DNA of 64,000 nt from Calcarisporiella thermophila CBS 279.70 (Eukaryota; Calcarisporiellomycota). The stretch is taken from contig NW_027192194.1 in NCBI RefSeq assembly GCF_041956535.1, positions 1,147,531-1,211,530 on the forward strand, written 5' to 3'. Below the pieces are notes generated by a model. The model had not been told where the DNA came from. It searched no databases and saw only the letters and a program-made list of their open reading frames with translations. Of this stretch, positions 44,002 through 55,294 are shown one piece after another; the first letter of the stretch is position 1, and every line of letters starts with the position of its first letter. The position numbers and the translations under genes were made by a program.

Positions 44002-45177
44002 TCAGGATAGGATGCACAATTTTCGGCGGATGCGATAGATACATGCGCCAATCCACGTGTCGTCGTCGAAGCAGGAGACGGTAGGAATATCGCAGCCACA
44101 GACGCGACGGTGGCGCACCAGCTCTAGACTGCCCATCGTCGAGAAGCTGAGACGACGTTCACTCGTGGCGGTTGTCTCCGCGTAGGAGGACAGGCTAGGC
44201 CGGCTCGACCTAGCATCGGATTCTAGGCCTGCTTTGGAGCCGGGCGTCACGGTTTCCGTACGGTAATCGGGGTCGGGGTGTCTCGTGTTGCCCTCAAGGC
44301 CGTTGATTTGAAAAGGATGAATCCCCTCCCCCTCCTCCTCCGACCCGAGGCTCCCCTCCTCCTCGTCCTCTGTGAAAATTCCGCCTCCAAGCTGCCTGCA
44401 GCTTCTTCTTCGGGTGCACTCGGCGGTGAAAAATAGGAGAAAGTGGGATGCAATCAGCCCGCTTAGAATCAACACGGCCTCTAGGTCGGGCTCGTCTACG
44501 GTGATGAGGAATCTTCGCTCCCACTCGGCGACCTTGGTATTTTGCTCCGAGAGACACACCCATTCCCGCACATCGGTCCTCCATTTTCGCTTGGCATTGT
44601 TCGGGTACGACATCCTATCCACCACAGCCACAGGCTGGGCATAGAGAGTCTCCCAGCGATAACTCTGACCGCCCCATTCGAATTGGTAGATGTCCTCGGA
44701 TCGATGGAGAAACGCCTGGGGTGCATCGGAATCTTGTGGCTTGAGGCACCATTGGTTCCCTTCTGCCAGTTGCATTGCCACCCACTTGCCCCCGTCGCTT
44801 GTATATACCCAATTTCTCCCATCTACGATGACCCGTTTGTCGGGGCGACCAGTGTGCCCCTGCAATAGGATTTCGCCTTTTTCTAGATTGTAGGTGGTCG
44901 TGAACCCGCAGGCGGTTGGGGTCGGCGTTCTAGGCGGGGACAGCTCCAGGATGCGGTCCTCCTTCATTGGGTGGCTGGCGTGCTCTTGCTGGGCAAGCGG
45001 GTGGATCTGCGATGGGGAGATTCGTGTTGGCGAGGAGTCTGCTGAATTGGGCGGGGATATGTCATCGGTAAAGGGGTTAGGCGTGGTAGTACCGTGGGCA
45101 GCCATCATGATCGACTTTGCGGGAGGGGGAGTTTTAGGATGATCGGGAAGGGGAAGGTCATTATCCGAATCATGCAT
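44002..45177 (-). CDS. Unrecognised protein with one hydrophobic helix
   Basis: Intronless ORF of 391 residues. Residues 1-85 are Pro/Ser/Thr-rich and disordered. Residues 86-240 look like a compact beta-rich domain with repeated Trp/Tyr phrases (GRNWVYTSDGGKWVAMQL, GNQWCLKP, YQFEWGGQSYRWETLY, REWVCLSEQNT), reminiscent of tubby-C/LURP-like barrels, though no signature is clear. A hydrophobic helix AVLILSGLIASHFLLFF follows, then an acidic, Ser-rich segment and a cysteine-containing end (CGCDIPTVSC). This could be a tail-anchored or single-span membrane protein. Function unknown. Confidence 0.65.
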   Translation of the reverse strand: MHDSDNDLPLPDHPKTPPPAKSIMMAAHGTTTPNPFTDDISPPNSADSSPTRISPSQIHPLAQQEHASHPMKEDRILELSPPRTPTPTACGFTTTYNLEKGEILLQGHTGRPDKRVIVDGRNWVYTSDGGKWVAMQLAEGNQWCLKPQDSDAPQAFLHRSEDIYQFEWGGQSYRWETLYAQPVAVVDRMSYPNNAKRKWRTDVREWVCLSEQNTKVAEWERRFLITVDEPDLEAVLILSGLIASHFLLFFTAECTRRRSCRQLGGGIFTEDEEEGSLGSEEEGEGIHPFQINGLEGNTRHPDPDYRTETVTPGSKAGLESDARSSRPSLSSYAETTATSERRLSFSTMGSLELVRHRRVCGCDIPTVSCFDDDTWIGACIYRIRRKLCILS

Positions 45178-47033
45178 CCAATTTGAATTGACGATCTTCG
45201 ATGGCCCCTCTTTTGAAGCAAGTGTAAAGGCTGGCTGCGCAGAATATGGATGGTAAAAAAATGATTTCTCCGATGATGATGATGATGATGATGGGATTAG
45301 GCCGAGAGAACAGAAACCATCAGGAAACGAGAATGGCTAGAGATCGATGGATGAAAAGATGCTCACCTCAACCTGCCTTTGATAAGGTTTTCCTATTCCG
45401 CCGCCACGACAAATAGGGATCCAACGGCGCCGTCTTGAGTATCGCACCTATCCCACCACGTTTCCCCAACTGTTGAGGGTGGGCTGGCCAGGTTTATTTT
45501 TAATCCGAACCAAGAAGGGAAGCTATGAGTCATGCACCCCTCAGTTGAAACCTTGGCGGGCTCGGAGCAAGAGGAGGCTTCTGCCGCTAGTAAGAAGAAG
45601 CCAGACAAATCAACTGGAATCAGCGGGGGAAGAAGTCACACACCCTGCCGCAATTAGGATAGCAGCACAGGCATGAGCGACGGCGGGTTTAGTTTGGTGG
45701 TGCCCAATGCGAATTCTATTTGTAACGACATGCCAAAAGCAGTCCCGAGGGTTGCGGCCACAGCGGCCTGCGAGGCTTGATAACGCTCCGGCCAATGCGG
45801 CCTCTCCAGCTGCTTGCGGCCAGAGCCGCCAATGCACCGCTGCGCACCATTTCAGGTTTTGCGGGCGGGGATCAGCCAGAGCCGACCGAGCCGGCATGGG
45901 GAGGATTGGGGGAGGGAAGCGCAGTGATTTGCATTGATAAACCTTTGCTTGAGCCTCTTGCCTTAACCAGCACGCCCATGTAAAATGCAGCGACTCTGCA
46001 GCGACTTCTCTGCCGCTCTCCCCGGGCCGGATATACCTTGCCACTCCCGACGAAAGCCCTGGCTCTGCCCAATCGCAGCCCGTGGTCATTCCAATAGGGT
46101 CACCGGTGCGGTGGTACACTGTGTTGTGCTCTGTGCTCATCCCGTCTGCTAATGTGCGGAGGAATCGTAGTTGCATCCGTGCTCCGTGTGCACCGAGCCT
46201 TATGGAAATCAGGGTTGTGGTGAGAACGCGGTCACAAAGGGGGGACTGGGGAGGGGGGGGGGGGAAGGCAGGAGCGATGGGGGCGAGAGGCGGGCCGCTT
46301 GCTCGCAACCGCCATTAGCGCTCCTGCGCCGCCCCAAGCGCGTGCGACGCTCCATGGCGGGGGTGGCGCGCTCCGGCTGCGCTGCCGCCGCGGTCCAGAT
46401 CAACGGCCGCCGTGCGGCCTTGGAATAGACCTGCAAGGCCATGCCCCCAAATAGCAAGGTTAATAATTTCCCACCGAATTATTAATCCAAAAAATTTCCG
46501 CACCCGGAGCTCCCCTATGCTAATCCGAAAAAACCTTAATGAGTTGGCCATTGAGACGTCGGTTGACACATCCTCCTTTCCTTTCTGAAACTTTCACACC
46601 TCCCGAACTACCGCTCATTAGCACAGTGGAACCGGGGAGCGATCGGTTCTGGGAGTTCGGCCTAAAAGAAAAAAAAATGATAAATTTGTTACTTTCAACC
46701 TTGTTTTGGCTGTTTCCCTAAATACTAGGCCCAAGAAGCTTCAGGCCGTTTTTTTTTTCCTCCTTTTCTCCCTCTTTTCCTTTTCCTTCTTCTCCTTCCC
46801 CCACGCTCCCGCCTCTCAGGCGCCCACACGAACCACCGCCCTTGCATGCTCCTCTCCCCTCCGCACGGCCGCTCCGCTCCATTCCCCCTAGTGTCGCCTC
46901 TCGCCCGCAGCCGCTTGCATAGACCGCCGCGCTCCTGAATTTAACTCCAACCGCAGGCCCTTGCCCTCTCCCTCGCCCGGCCCTCGCCTGACTTGTGCAC
47001 GTGCCCATTTGCCATCGGCTCATTCCATCAGGT
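45178..47033. promoter_or_regulatory. Divergent intergenic region upstream of the zinc-finger gene
   Basis: 1.86 kb without a supported gene. The ORFs on both strands at 45.6-46.5 kb have random composition. A (GAT)7 microsatellite runs at 45272-45293, a 12-G run at 46253-46264, and a pyrimidine-rich leader (46750-46990) precedes the ATG at 47034. The size suggests a complex promoter. Confidence 0.45.
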
Positions 47034-48411
47034 ATGCAGCACCCAACGCTTCGCAAAGACCACGATGCAGCCCATGGGGGAAATGCTTTCGCAATGAACA
47101 CATTACTCACGCCCCCCCAAAACTCATTCTCCCCTCCACAGCAGTTCCCGCCGCGCCCGACCCCGCCCGCAACCGACACGCCGGCCGGGTTTGGACTGTA
47201 CGACTTGCGCGCCTGCTTCACCCCGCCCCTGCAGAAATTCATGTATCCGAGCCCGGAGCTCACCGAGTCCTCCAGCTACGCGCCCTCCGTCTCCTCCAGC
47301 GATATGATGCATCTGTCGGACCCTGCCTCCGCGCCGTTCTGGCACGACCCCTACTTCCAGCAGCAGCTGCCCGACCCGTGCCTCTTCCCGAATGCCCCCG
47401 CCGACGACCAGGTGGGGATGCTGGCGCTGCTGCCGACCCTGAACGACTCGCTCGAGGGCAAGGATGTCCGCGAGCGCGGCCCCATGCCCGCGGACAGCTT
47501 GAGATTTGTGGGCGCCTCCCCCGACGCGGCGCTGATGCCCGGCGCGCTCCCGCCCGACCCAGCCGCGAGGCCGATGCCCCCCGCCGCCCACGGCTCGGCG
47601 CGGCAGGGCGCCGTGGCGCGGGCCGTGGATCCAAACCAGGTGATCGAGTTTGTCATCAACCAGGAGGTCCTGCCCACGTCCATGCCGCCCCTCGCGTACG
47701 CCCCGGCCGCGGCGCCGGCGCGATTCCCGGAGGCAAAGGCGGGCGCCTTCCACATCGACCCGCACCACGCCATGGGCGGCACCACCAAGCTCGCCCCCTG
47801 GCCCACCCCGCTCTCCCGCTCCGGCTCCGACTCCTCCATCCACTCCAACCCCAAGCTCGCCGCCGCCCTTCCCTCCGCCACCGCCGCCACCACCACCTCC
47901 TCCTCTCAACACTCATCCGCCCCCACCGACGGCGTCCCCGTCCACGGCATCCTCCACTTCCCCACCGCCCCCCGCTCGCTCAAGCGCAGCAAGGGGGGGC
48001 CCTACCGGTGCACCCTCCCCGGCTGCAACAAGTCCTTCACCCGGCCCTACAACCTACGGTCGCACCTGCGGACCCACACAATGGAGCGCCCGTTTGCGTG
48101 CACCTACCCGGGATGCAACAAGTCCTTTTCGCGACAGCACGATCGCAACCGCCACTTCAAACTGCACAGGTAAGGCAGACTAACTCCCCGGAATTGGTTA
48201 GCTTCCTCTTTTTAATCGGATCCTCCTCCTCTCTCTGCCTCCCATCTGCAGCGGGATAAAGCCCTACGAGTGCCACAATTGCTCCAAGGCGTTTGCGCGC
48301 CAGGACGCTTTGAGCCGCCACCTACGCGTGGACACGGGCGGGTGCCTGCGTAAGCTGTCAAAGGCGGCCAAGGGCAAACTCAACGAGATTAACCTGAAAC
48401 CCCATGCATAG
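47034..48411 (+). CDS. C2H2 zinc-finger transcription factor, Crz1-like
   Basis: Two exons (47034..48169, 48252..48411) join in phase 2 to 431 residues. The first 310 residues are Pro/Ser/Ala-rich and disordered. Three zinc fingers follow: CTLPGCNKSFTRPYNLRSHLRTH, CTYPGCNKSFSRQHDRNRHFKLH and, across the intron, CHNCSKAFARQDALSRHLR. The TRPYNL-SHLRTHT-ERPF, RQHDRNRH-KLHSG and ARQDAL-RHL sequence is the pattern of Crz1/PrzA factors acting downstream of calcineurin. No clear PxIxIT calcineurin-docking motif was found, so regulation by calcineurin is an inference. An ATG at 47094 is an alternative start. Confidence 0.88.
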
Positions 48412-49370
48412 CCGTTCGGCCAAGAAGGATATAGTGTTCTAAACCAATCGTCATAATTTATCATCATATTCTTGGATAGCTTGTCTCTTTCTACCATGTA
48501 GTTTTGTTTAAAAGTTTGCTCCCTATTACTCTATATTAACTTTGCTGCTGTGTATATATTTCATATATTTTTCTTCTTCCTCCCTCTTTCTTTGCTTTCT
48601 TTGCTTAATAATCTAGGTTATTGTTTCTATTTTTTTTTTTATATTTATTCTTGTTTCTTGGTTCTATTTCATATAAAGAAAATGTGTTGTGAATGTGAAC
48701 CCGCTCGTATGCCTCCATGGGCTCTTGGGCCTATTTGGGCACAATGGCGACAGGCGAGAATCCATTTCGGACCGCGGAGCTCCCCACCCCCCCCCCCTAT
48801 TCCTCCTTTCTTGGAAGATTGCCTCATTCTCTGTCATTTCCTATGACATATGTTTAAAAACAGACATGACCGGCTTGGCGGTTCTTGGTTGGAGGATTAG
48901 GTTTTGGCCGTGACAGCTTTTCTTGAAGAATCTTAAAGTTTGCAGAGGAGTGAGCGTGGATTGAGAGGGAGGAGAGGGGAGGGGAAAGCGGATCCGCACC
49001 CACCCCCCAAGGACGCTAGCATTGACAGAGTCCAGTGTCAATAAAAGTAAACCTCGCTTGGAAGCGGGCATGACAAACTAGCCGTCAAACACAATCCATT
49101 TTGTTGCAACTGTTTTTATAAGGGGGTGATAACATAAACGGGGGAGGCGCGGAGTGGGGGAAGGTTCTAGCACCCTGTCAGGCCATGCATTTTTTTTTGT
49201 CTGTTTAAGCTTCTCGCCGGTTTATCAATGACTTTTTTACGCATGAGAAAAAGGGCGAGCCTATCTTTATAGTAGCTCAAGCTTAAGCATATTCAGCTGA
49301 TGCAATTCTAAGCTAAACGGGTTTCACACAGCATAAATAAAAATAGCCAAAACCCCCATGTGGCCAAGGT
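48412..49370. other. Convergent intergenic region
   Basis: About 960 bases between the 3' ends of the zinc-finger gene and the SDR gene. T-rich on the left, with a C-rich homopolymer around 48784-48797. No gene supported. Confidence 0.45.
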
Positions 49371-50518
49371 CTATTCCTCAAGTTGGAGCAACTCCGTGGT
49401 CATGGCCCACAGCTTCTTCGCCTGCTCGGGATCGCGCGCCACCGTGCTCGAATAAGCCACCCGGCACGACTCCCAGTACTCGCCGTTCTTCCGCCCCGCC
49501 TCGTCGCTAATCGCAGCATGGAGCGGCGTCATGGCGCCAGTCTTTAAGTCCCGGTGGGTCAGCCCCAACAGCAGTTTCGTCAGGAACAGCTGGGTGCCTC
49601 GAAATCCGTCCGCATTCCAGATGTTGCTCGCGACAAGGCCGGGGTGCACGGCATGAGCCACGATGCGGGATCCAGAGGAGCGGGCCCGGCGAGCCAGCTC
49701 GCGCGCGAAGAGCAACATGTAAAGCTTCGAGTTTCCGTAGTAGAAGGCGACCTCGTGGGGGCCGAAATCGTCCCGACCGCGAATGGTGGTCAAATCGACC
49801 TTGCCAAAGTAGTGCGCACAAGAGGCGAGGTTGACGACCCGGGCGGCCGGTGCCTTCTCCAGCGCGGGCATTAATAGATGGGTCAAAAGGAAGTGAGAGA
49901 GGTAGTTGATCTGGGTCCTATGGGAGCCAAGAGGGCGTGGTTAAAGGGGGGGGGGAAGAGGAGGAGAAGGAGGGGAGGGGGGTCTCCAATCCACACTCAC
50001 GTGCTTTCAAAGCCGTCTTCTGTCATCACGAACTTTCCGGCAGCAATGCCCGCATTATTAACCAGAATGTCCAGCGGCTTCCCCGTCTTCAAGAATCTCG
50101 CCGCCAGCTCGCGCACCGATTTGAACGAGGTCAATTCAACGGGCCATGCCTCCACATTCTGGTTCCCGGTCGACTTTCTCACCTCTTCCGCGGCATGCTC
50201 GCCACCCTCACATGCTCGGTACGCCATGATGACATGCGCTTCCATTTGAGCCAAGGCTCGCGAAATCTCGAGCCCGATTCCTAAGTGATTGCATTAGCAT
50301 CGTGGGAGTTTCTCCTTGGTTGGTCGGCGGCACTTACCTCGATTACCCCCTGTGACAAGGACCGTTTTCCCATGGAGGTTTTTTGGCTCGAGCCTCATGG
50401 GGAAGAAGTTGTCCACCAGGATTTGGTAGAAGGGCTCTGACATGAGCTTGAGCAGGTCGAAAAACCGGTAGAGATAATAAAGCATCAGGCTGCTTATATC
50501 GGCAATACACAAGGGCAT
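49371..50518 (-). CDS. Short-chain dehydrogenase/reductase (retinol dehydrogenase-like)
   Basis: NAD(P)-dependent oxidoreductase of the SDR superfamily, closest in layout to membrane-anchored RDH/WWOX-like enzymes. Three exons, complement(49371..49917, 50001..50280, 50338..50518), keep phase and give 335 residues. The N-terminus has a hydrophobic stretch (SLMLYYLYRFFDLL). Cofactor motif GKTVLVTGGNRGIGLEIS is completed by splicing, with ILVNNAG further on. The active site YYGNSKLYMLLFARELA contains YxxxK, and HAVHPGLVASNIW follows. Substrate unknown; a lipid or steroid is likely for the group. ATGs at 50470 and 50440 are alternative starts. Confidence 0.92.
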
Positions 50519-51335
50519 GATCAGATTCAATAATGCGGGGAAGTGTTGTGGGGAAAAATGGAAAGTGACCAGTGACCTGCATGCAATTAACCGGATTGTC
50601 ATATGATGAAATTCATGCCTCAATAAAGGGTTTCTCGGAGAATATCCTCATCCTGTATAGCTCCGTTACAGCCAAATCGGCTTCGAGCTAGGGACAGGCT
50701 GGGAATTCCTTCCTTCGGCTCGTGAAAAATCGTGGCTCACCGGAAGACGTTTTGTTGAGATCCTCGTTCCGAGGGACTAGTCCGTCTCGGGGCGCTAGGA
50801 AAACGACTCGTGCGCAGAATTGGCGTTCAAGATTGGAATTGATAGTGATTGGCTCAGTCGTGCACTGGAATCGGCATGCGTGCCTTATGGGTAGGACCGT
50901 GCTGTCACTCTTGGAAGAATCAATGGCAGCAAGGCGTGTCAAGAGCAACGTTCAGCGGTGCACTTGAATCGACTCACGTTGCCCGTGTTATTTTGCTGGA
51001 TAGGGAATAGCGGACAATTCTATTCAATCAAGCTTGATAGGTAGCTCGGCTTGATCGATTTGACTGTCAAGCACAAGCGGCCATTTTCAATGTTGGTAGG
51101 GTGGTAGCGGGGAGACGGGGGAAGCGCGGCACAAAGGCATTTTCCACTGTATTGATAAGAATATATTTACACACTTGGGATTCAGCGGAAGCCGCCATGG
51201 ATCCCAGCAAGGGTAAAGAATGGAAAAGCATAAAAAAAAGAAGAGAAGAATTGTTATTTTTTTTAAATCTAACGAGATTGACACAACATCGGCAGATATT
51301 AAGACGAAAGCACTCCCCCCTCCTCCCCCTATCTC
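50519..51335. other. Intergenic region
   Basis: About 0.8 kb between the SDR start and the alpha-actinin 3' end, so it contains the SDR promoter. Short ORFs here have no protein character. Confidence 0.4.
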
Positions 51336-54138
51336 CTACTTGGAAAACATCTGGTGGACATACTGCGAGTAGTCGTAGCCCTCACCTTGGTGGCTCCTTG
51401 GCATGGTCTGCTTGAGGTAGTCCACGACCGGCGCCGGCAGCACCAGCATCTTCAGGTCCATCTCCGTCACATAGGGCTTGTCGCCGGCCACCACGCGGAA
51501 CGATTCGCGCAGCTGGTCCGGCGAGGTTTGGTCCTCCGTCACGTTCACCATGAAGTTGATGAACTGCTCAAAGGTGATTTCGTTTTGACCCTGCGCAACC
51601 GAACTGAAAATGCGATCGAACTCATGGTCCTACACAAAGAAGAGGAGGGGTGAGTAGGGCGAACGCTTTCCACCGGGGGACTCCGCCAGGACTCTACCTC
51701 GTAGAAGATGCCCAAACTGGCCAGCGCAGCGTTGAACTCCAGCGAGGACAGCGTGTTCGACTGCGTCTTGTCGAAATACCGGAACGTGCTCTCGAACTCT
51801 TCGAGCTGCGCGGGCGTCAAGTTGGTCATGTTGCGCGACACGATCTAAACCACCGAAACACGTTTAGAAAATGCAGCCCCGGGGGGGGGGGCGTCAACGG
51901 CATGGGGGTGTATAGTTTACCTGGTTCTCGATAAACGCGCTCTTCTTCGTGACCGACTGCTGCAATAGGCCAAAGTCAAAGACGAGATCGTCGACAGAGT
52001 ACACGGTATAGTCGTTCTCCTCAATGTTGGCCTCGCGGCACTGGGCATCGAGCTGTTCAAGCGCGTGGATACGAGACTGGAGAGGGTGTAGCTTGGCGGA
52101 AAGGGATCTGACCTTGGCTAGTTGAGCCTATAAAGCAAAAAGGCCAGCATCATGAGCCCGCCCTGGCATCCTCAGCTTGTAGTAAAAAGACTTCCTCACA
52201 TCCAGATTCCCCTCAAGAGCGGCCAGCTCGTTGGAGACCAAGTTCAGCTGTTTTTGTACATCATTGGCCTCTGCGGCGAAGGACTTGCGCAGATTCTCCT
52301 TGATGTCTCGGATCTTTCCGTTGATGGCACGGTGTCGCTCGGCTTCTGCCTGGAGAAGCCCATTCCAAACCATGTCTAGGTCCTGGAGGGTCAAACCCGG
52401 GGGCGGGTGGTAGGGGGTCAAGTCGTACGTCTTCAGCTTGGTTTGAATGTTGCCCAGCAGGGTGTCGAGATCGCGCTTCTCCGCAACCCACTCGCGTTTG
52501 GTGCGCGTCTTGTACTGGGTGAACTCTTGCGACTTGCGCTTAGCGTCTGCGTAGGTGCCGTCGAACCGGGCCGAGGACCACTGGGCCTGGATGTTTTCGA
52601 CCTGCTCCATCAGGGCCAACACGCGCCGCTCGTAATCATGTTGCATCTCCCACACGGACTGCATCACCTCCGCAAATTTGGCCACGCGGCGACCCGCCGT
52701 CTCCACTTTGTCTACCAGCATGGTCGGGTTCATTAGTATGCAGGTGAAGGAGGGGAGGCTGGAAATGACATAAGCTACTGACCAAGTGCAGAGAAGGCAT
52801 GGAAGTACTGGGCCACGTAGGTCATGACCGAGCGCTCGTCAGGCTTAGCAATGTCACACACGTCTTCGACATCAAGCAGTTTCTAAAGTAAAACATCGTC
52901 CGTAACCCCATCCTTCCTATTTCATGGGAGAGCAACTAGTGGGAAAAAAATACGAAATACTCACGGGGATGTTCAAATGGGTAGCGGCCACTTCAAACGC
53001 AAGGGCGGTGTTTCCATGACGATCGGACTAAGGAAAGAAAGATCGAGATGACTGGTGAATTTTCAGGCAAGCGCACAAGCTCAGAGGCTCTACCCACCTT
53101 GTCCAAGGCGTCATAGTCCAATAGATCCGGGCGGTGGCGATGAATTAAAGCGCAGCTGTTCAATGTATCAAATGAGTGAGAAGCCTTCCAATGCACAATC
53201 ACAATTTCTCGGATATACGAACAATGCTAATCCATCTGACCAACTGTAGGTAAAGTCTCGCACATCCACCTCCTTGTACGGGGCTGTCTTGCGTTGGCAC
53301 CACAGGAGCAGACCTTCCTTGGCCGTTAAACCCTCCTCGCTAAAAACCAACGTATATATTAGTAAAAAAAAAAGGGTTTGGGCGATAAGCAAGTTTGAAA
53401 ATACTTGATATCGGCAATGGTAAACCGCAAAATGATGGTCCAAATCATCCCGAGAATAAGTTTGAGATTCGTGTCGACAATATCTAAAACACGAGGATAA
53501 GTGCCGGATCCGATCAGCAAAGGACATATGGGCGGGACAGAGGGGGCGGAATATACTCACCTTCGGCACCAATATTGGTGAGAGCCACGCCGCGATGTTT
53601 AATGAATTCGAGGGCCTTGTTCACATTCTCCATCTTTTGAATGCGCATTTTGGGATTGCGATTATACCGGCCCAAGGGAGTATCGCCTATGATTTCCTAT
53701 TAAGATTGTGGAAAACGTTGCTTAACGTGAACGATTGTGGAGGGGGTCAGACAAGCAATGGGATTACAAGAAGCTGAATCAGCCGGACTCCGTCGGACAT
53801 GTCGCGTTCCATATCGTCTATGGGCGCAATATCTTGGAGGGCGAGTTTCGTGTTAACCCTAATCACATGGATCGGAAAAAAATGAAGTTTATGCTTGGAT
53901 GAAAGGGAAAGAGAAAGGGGGATGGGAAATCCGCAATGCATACCATTTTGTAAATGCTAATCGCAGTTGCCGTAACGTAGGAAAAAAAAATAAAGGACGC
54001 ACATATTAGTCTTTATTTTTAGCATGACGAAGACGGATCCTTACTCTTCTGCTGAATGGTTTCCCAGGTCCGGTCCATCAACCGCGAGGTGTCCTCGACG
54101 ACCTGCTGCGACGCAGCCGATGGTTGAAATTGTGCCAT
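51336..54138 (-). CDS. AIN1: Alpha-actinin (one apparent 1-base frameshift)
   Basis: Antiparallel actin crosslinker of the contractile ring and cortex. Thirteen exons, complement(51336..51629, 51698..51844, 51921..52127, 52200..52711, 52783..52882, 52966..53027, 53098..53155, 53223..53339, 53405..53483, 53561..53696, 53768..53858, 53944..53956, 54045..54138). Two CH domains: KTFTKWVNTKLA with [11 protein letters not shown], then [31 protein letters not shown] and [12 protein letters not shown]. Spectrin-like coiled coil with [15 protein letters not shown] and [20 protein letters not shown], then EF hands and the usual C-terminus. Length would be about 636 residues. Exon 2 is a 13-nt microexon. 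In the 62-nt sixth-listed exon, one base is missing relative to the conserved THLNIP reading, so the frame breaks near 52980. Either a sequencing error or a damaged gene. Confidence 0.9.
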
Positions 54139-54324
54139 GGTGATTTCGTGTGCGGAATAGAATACAAGGTGTGCAAAGAAAAGAATTTAAGATTTTTCCT
54201 TTTCGTTGCTTGGGGGATAGCCGTACAAACTAACCGCTATCCCACCCCGACGGGACGGCTATCAAGAAATAAAAGGGAAGCAAAAGATGCAAGCGGGTTT
54301 GAAGGAAAGTCGACCCACAAACCG
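54139..54324. promoter_or_regulatory. Divergent promoter, alpha-actinin / DGCR6-like
   Basis: 186 bases separate the start codons at 54138 (minus) and 54325 (plus), so both promoters and leaders overlap here. No specific element recognised. Confidence 0.5.
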
Positions 54325-55294
54325 ATGACCATGAGCCACGATCCCTCGACATTACAGCTCCTCCAGCAACTAGTCGCCAGTGCCAAGTCCCAGAATCCCG
54401 CCGCACACTCCACAGCCCATTCAATATACCCGAACGTGCTTCCTCCTCAACAACCCGCCCCAATTAATGGGCTTCCCGTCACGGTGAGTTTGTAAAATGT
54501 GTATCCCGACCCTCCCTGATGTCCTCTTATTTGACTTGGCGTGCCACTGTGGCAGTCTATACCCAGCATTTATTCCCTGACCCCGCTCCAGCTTTTATCG
54601 CTATCCCAGTCGCAACAGCAGCCGCAATCTGCCCCCCTACCTCCATCTCCCCATTCCCTCTCCATCCCCACCCTTGATCTCTCCCAGATATCTCCAGAAG
54701 CCATCCGGCAGGTTCGGGAACAGATCCAACAGCAGAGTCGAACCGAGGAGAAGGAGGCGCGCAAAAAGGATCTGTCGAATGCCGACTCGATCTCGCCCGA
54801 GGTCCTGGTACGGATAAGTGAGCTTGCGAAGGAGGGTGCCGTGTTTACAGTGCTGCAGAGCCTGAAGAAGGAGCAGGCGGCTGTCGAACGAGAGCTGTGG
54901 GGGCTAAGGGAGCGGATCGTGAAGCGACAAAAGGCCGAGCGGGACGAACTGCTCGCCAAGTAAGTATATATGTGCATCCAGAGTTGGGGTGGTGTGAACA
55001 ATGCGCTTACTTTGTTGACCATCTCGCAGGGAGCTCCTGGGGGATCCCCAGACGGCCAGGCTAGCCAGTTTGGACCGCCGCGCTCGTGACGAGCTTGCCG
55101 AGATGGATCGCTACGCGCTCACCCAGATGGACGAGGAGCTCCACCGCCAGCAGGTGGAGCTGCACAAGGCCGGGGTCCCTCTGTTCCGGCGCGAGCGGAC
55201 CACCGACCCGGCGCACATTGCAAAGCAGCGTCGGGTTCTCGAGCTGCTGTTGGAAATGATGCCACCCCCGGCCGCCAAGGAAAGTGCGATGTAA
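54325..55294 (+). CDS. DGCR6-family protein
   Basis: Three exons (54325..54483, 54556..54959, 55030..55294) keep phase and encode 275 residues (an ATG at 54331 is an alternative). The first 120 residues are Gln/Pro/Ser-rich and open with LQLLQQLVASAK. The remainder matches the DGCR6 layout: ISPEVLVRISELAKEGAVFTVLQ, a long coiled coil (EQAAVERELWGLRERIVKRQ), then RDELAEMDRYALTQMDEELH with RQQVELHKAGVPLF, a T-D-P stretch and a leucine-rich end. Human DGCR6 has the same blocks (LSDLAL--GTVFEIVQ, D--V--QQ--LEKAGV--F). Role poorly known in any organism; probably a coiled-coil scaffold. Confidence 0.82.

Noticed and set aside
45610-46308. 232-codon minus-strand ORF
   Set aside because: Mixed low-complexity composition, no domain, overlaps ORFs of equal quality on the other strand in GC-rich intergenic DNA.
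46961-48259. 432-codon plus-strand ORF overlapping the zinc-finger gene
   Set aside because: Alternate frame of Pro/Arg-rich sequence; the zinc fingers are in the other frame, and the ORF has no recognised motif.
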